A stretch of 64,000 nt of DNA from Akkermansiaceae bacterium UBA1315 (GTDB lineage: Bacteria; Verrucomicrobiota; Verrucomicrobiia; Verrucomicrobiales; Akkermansiaceae). The translations under genes and the position numbers were made by a program. The notes under the pieces are model-generated. The model was not told the origin of the DNA. It ran no database searches and worked only from the letters and a program-made list of their open reading frames with translations. The DNA lies in the NCBI GenBank assembly GCA_002307065.1, contig DBTN01000039.1:4005-68004 (forward strand). The letters run 5' to 3'. Positions 61,443-64,000 of this stretch are shown piece by piece (the stretch's first letter is position 1; the number at the start of each line of letters is the position of its first letter).

Positions 61443-63215
61443 TCACCTGGAATTCCCGAAACGCCGTGCCAGCTCTTTTAAACTCAGCTCGCTGAGCGTC
61501 GGCCGTCCGTCGGCCGTGCAGTAGGGCAGCTCGCACGCGAACAATTCGCTGAGCAACGGATCAATTTCCGAAAGTTTCGGCTGGATAAACATCGCCGAGC
61601 GCTTCGCGAAAAGCCGCGCCAAACGATCATAGGCAAAACGTTTCCCCGGAGAAGATTCATGCAGCAGCTCGTCGAGGAAATCGCCGATCAATCGTTGCGG
61701 ATTCTCAACCGGCAAGCACGCGGGCAAACTCCAGATCTGCAGGGTATTTCCCCCGAATGCCTCGACTTCCAAACCGATTTCCGAAAGCGAAATCCGCTCC
61801 CGCAAAATCAAATCCATATCCCGTGGATCGAGTTCTAACAAAACCGGCACAAGGAATCCCTGCGTTTTTAACTCCCCTTCCTGCTGCCGCAAAAGCCGTT
61901 CGTAATAGATCCGCTCCTTCGCCGCCTTCGGATCGAAAATCACCAACCCATCATCGGACTGCAAAAGCGCATATCGATCGTGGAGCAAGCTCATCACGCG
62001 GAAAGCCGGCCGATGCTCATTCGCCAGCACCGGCGGGGCCTCCGGCACGGAAACTTCCACCGCCAGCGGCGGCTCCGCAGCACGAAAATCCGGAAAACTG
62101 GGCTGCACCTGTTTGATCCGCGATGACCAGGCGGGTTTGGAAACCGGCGGAATTGCGGGCGCATCGATTTCCACCGCTGGCCGCTCCAGATCAGACGCCG
62201 GGTCTTTTAAAACCGGTTGAACTACCGCAGGCCGCAATCCAGAAAGCACCGCTTCTAAAATCGCATCTTTGACGTCGAGCGGCCGATGAAACCGGACCTC
62301 GCGTTTCGCCGGATGCACGTTCACATCGACCAAATGCGGCTCAAGCTCAATCCACAACCAAGCCGCCGGATGCTGTCCGTCCGCGATCGCCCCGCGAAAT
62401 CCTTCGGACAAGGCGCGGGAAATGATCGAGTCCTCGACCGGTCGCCCATTGAGAAACACGAACTGGTGCCGACGTCCTTTCCGCGCGTGGCTCGCCGGCA
62501 GAACAAACCCCTCGACCGAGACGCCGTTCCCTCGCGCGACCGGCAGCGAAATCAGCTCACGCCCAAGATCGTTTCCTACGATTTGCCGCACTCGGTCCAC
62601 CGCCTTGGCGACCGGTGGCAAATCGAAAACTTCGCGTTCGTCTCGCCGCAACCGGAATCGCACCGTCGGCGCGGCCAACGCGTGCAAACGAACCTGGTGT
62701 TCAATGTGCGCCGATTCAGTCGATTCCGCGCGCATGAATTTTTTCCGCGCCGGCATGTTATAAAAAAGCGACTTCGCCTCGATCGTCGTCCCGGGGGCAC
62801 CACCCGCGTCACGAACATCGCGGACCTTTCCGCCATCGACCAAAATTTCCGTCCCCGCGACCGATTCCTTTTCACGGGTCAACATCCGGAATCGCGAAAC
62901 GCTCGCAATGCTCGGCACCGCCTCCCCACGAAAACCCAAGGTCAAAATCGCGGCCAAATCTCCTGACGTCCGCAGTTTACTCGTCGCATGCCGCTCCAGC
63001 GAGAGCAGCGCATCTTCTCGCGACATCCCACAGCCATCATCCGTCACCCGGATCAACGCCGATCCACCACGGTCGACATCCACCCGGATTTCCCGAGATC
63101 CAGCGTCGATGCTGTTTTCGACAAGTTCCTTCACCACCGACGCAGGCCGTTCCACGACCTCCCCGGCCGCCACCTGGCTGGCAAGAATATCGGAAAGGAC
63201 TCGGATCTTCGGCAT
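61443..63215 (-). CDS. mutL: DNA mismatch-repair protein MutL
   Basis: 590-aa GHKL ATPase. N-terminal motifs: VVERPASVVKELVENSIDAG, VTDDGCGM, TLGFRGEAVPSI, LFYNMPARKKFM. A linker near 345-390 leads to the C-terminal dimerisation domain. The endonuclease motif DQHA-x2-E-x4-E appears as DPKA-A-K-E-R-I-Y-Y-E (from about residue 428), without the Q and H, and the C-terminal CPHGRP block reads C-T-A-D-G-R-P. The nicking activity is therefore doubtful. The ATG at 63215 matches the standard start. No mutS is in the window. Confidence 0.94.
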   Translation of the reverse strand: MPKIRVLSDILASQVAAGEVVERPASVVKELVENSIDAGSREIRVDVDRGGSALIRVTDDGCGMSREDALLSLERHATSKLRTSGDLAAILTLGFRGEAVPSIASVSRFRMLTREKESVAGTEILVDGGKVRDVRDAGGAPGTTIEAKSLFYNMPARKKFMRAESTESAHIEHQVRLHALAAPTVRFRLRRDEREVFDLPPVAKAVDRVRQIVGNDLGRELISLPVARGNGVSVEGFVLPASHARKGRRHQFVFLNGRPVEDSIISRALSEGFRGAIADGQHPAAWLWIELEPHLVDVNVHPAKREVRFHRPLDVKDAILEAVLSGLRPAVVQPVLKDPASDLERPAVEIDAPAIPPVSKPAWSSRIKQVQPSFPDFRAAEPPLAVEVSVPEAPPVLANEHRPAFRVMSLLHDRYALLQSDDGLVIFDPKAAKERIYYERLLRQQEGELKTQGFLVPVLLELDPRDMDLILRERISLSEIGLEVEAFGGNTLQIWSLPACLPVENPQRLIGDFLDELLHESSPGKRFAYDRLARLFAKRSAMFIQPKLSEIDPLLSELFACELPYCTADGRPTLSELSLKELARRFGNSR

Positions 63216-63332
63216 CGGCGGACGATTTAACCGCCGTTTTCCGCCGCCATCAACTCCCAAGGAGCATCAATGCAAGATCGCCAGCAGTGAAGAGCAAAGA
63301 AGAGAGGGCGAACGCGTTGCGCCCCTCCTTGT

Positions 63333-64000
63333 TTACCTCTCTTCCCAAAGTTCTTCCGCATGTTCAGCGGATTTTGGTTCGAGATGGGAAATCACCCGAC
63401 CATCGGGGTGAAGGAGCGCTGCGACGCTGGCTTCGATTTCGGTCGCGGCGTCGTGGGCTTGTCCGACGGTGAGTTCGTCATCAAAAACCAGGTGAAACTC
63501 AACCCAGTGCGTCCGTCCGGAATGGCGGTAACGGAGGTTGTGGTAAGAAAGGCCGCGCTGGTGCATTTCCACATCCAGCAATTCGCAGATTTTCTTTTCC
63601 ACGATCGGATCACTCTCATCCAGCAAACCGCCGAGGCTCTGACGGATCAGCCCGTATCCGGTCCATAAAATGTTAAACGCTGCCAGCGTCGCCGCGATCG
63701 GATCCCACCAAACCCAACCTGTCCAGTAGATCAAGCCAAGCGCGATCAGCACCGCCACACTCGACCAAACGTCGGTCAAAACATGCAGCCCGTTCGCTTT
63801 TAATAAGGGCGATCCGCTTTTTTTGGCGACCCGCAACAGCGAGAGCCCCAAAAACAAATTGATCACCGCCGCGGCCCCCGTCATGAGCGCACCAAATCCC
63901 AGATTGGAAATTTCCACCCCAAAGATCAATTGCCGCCCCGCCGCATATAAAATCAGGAGCGCCGCCGCCGAGATCATTGCTCCCTCAAACCCCGCCGATA
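63333..64000 (-). CDS. cation diffusion facilitator transporter, N-terminus beyond window
   Basis: Partial CDF (cation efflux, Zn/Co/Mn/Fe) protein; the frame continues past the right edge, so the visible part is the C-terminal 222 residues. Membrane helices are visible (MISAAALLILYAAGRQLIF, ALMTGAAAVINLFLGLSLL), then a conserved GLHVLTDVWSSVAVLIAL segment with the His/Asp metal site of helix V, and a cytoplasmic domain with HNLRYRHSGRTHWVEFHLV and a C-terminal His-rich tail. The 117 bp between its stop and mutL hold no gene. Confidence 0.88.
   Translation of the reverse strand, partial: SAGFEGAMISAAALLILYAAGRQLIFGVEISNLGFGALMTGAAAVINLFLGLSLLRVAKKSGSPLLKANGLHVLTDVWSSVAVLIALGLIYWTGWVWWDPIAATLAAFNILWTGYGLIRQSLGGLLDESDPIVEKKICELLDVEMHQRGLSYHNLRYRHSGRTHWVEFHLVFDDELTVGQAHDAATEIEASVAALLHPDGRVISHLEPKSAEHAEELWEER

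Noticed and set aside
1..64000. Insertion sequence, prophage, integrase or CRISPR array
   Set aside because: No transposase, recombinase, phage gene or regularly spaced repeat array was seen.

Overview
The window reads as chromosomal DNA of a Gram-negative, heterotrophic member of the PVC group, most likely a verrucomicrobium. This is inferred from the gene families: a DUF1080 secreted hydrolase, a GH141-like beta-helix protein, a GH63-like glucosidase, a CT398-type zinc-ribbon protein, a MoxR/DUF58/transglutaminase operon, a DUF1460 amidase, and coiled-coil envelope proteins carrying a small domain that recurs (from memory) in Verrucomicrobia. The DNA is moderately GC-rich, genes are dense, and many start with GTG or TTG. 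I saw no insertion sequence, prophage, integrase or CRISPR array. Only two tRNA genes are present (Ala-GGC and Glu-TTC).

Layout. 0-6 kb: thiamin ThiH, a LacI-type regulator, DprA and topoisomerase III. 6-12.5 kb: a large propeller/TPR lipoprotein, a Dabb protein, a DUF1080 protein, a DJ-1/PfpI plus helical-bundle pair, and D-lactate dehydrogenase. 12.5-18 kb: two hybrid PAS histidine kinases and a lone receiver. 18-25.4 kb: GH141-like protein, small TPR protein, RNase HI, lauroyl-type acyltransferase, DUF1460 amidase, glycogen synthase, Nudix protein. 25.5-28 kb: tRNA-Ala and a membrane kinase/LuxR regulator pair. 28-32 kb: TesA-like esterase divergent from an ABC ATPase/FtsX-type permease, the same arrangement as tesA-ybbA-ybbP. 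32-36.6 kb: GH63-like glucosidase, a candidate plus-strand small RNA with a strong terminator, and an obg operon. 36.7-42.8 kb: secreted protein plus M23 peptidase, RidA, TatD, glutathione transferase, a group-2 sigma factor and PyrD. 42.9-47.4 kb: MoxR, DUF58 and transglutaminase. 47.4-53 kb: transketolase, tRNA-Glu, PanB, HemW, aminopeptidase P. 53-55.3 kb: a three-gene coiled-coil envelope operon. 55.6-59.2 kb: MFS transporter divergent from a Gfo/Idh/MocA dehydrogenase and a sugar-phosphate epimerase. 59.2-64 kb: dCMP deaminase, RarD, zinc-ribbon protein, MutL and a truncated CDF transporter.

Most of the content is housekeeping plus polysaccharide use. The signals least explained by known genes are four. 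First, the hexamer ACCGGT is strikingly frequent, in all codon phases, resembling a highly iterated palindrome. Second, a stand-alone plus-strand hairpin with a U-tract at about 34.59-34.67 kb has no coding partner. Third, a lipoprotein plus two paralogous membrane coiled-coil proteins form an uncharacterised envelope operon. Fourth, several dispersed palindromic and heptameric repeats lie between genes, one of which encodes the C-terminus of the TatD protein.
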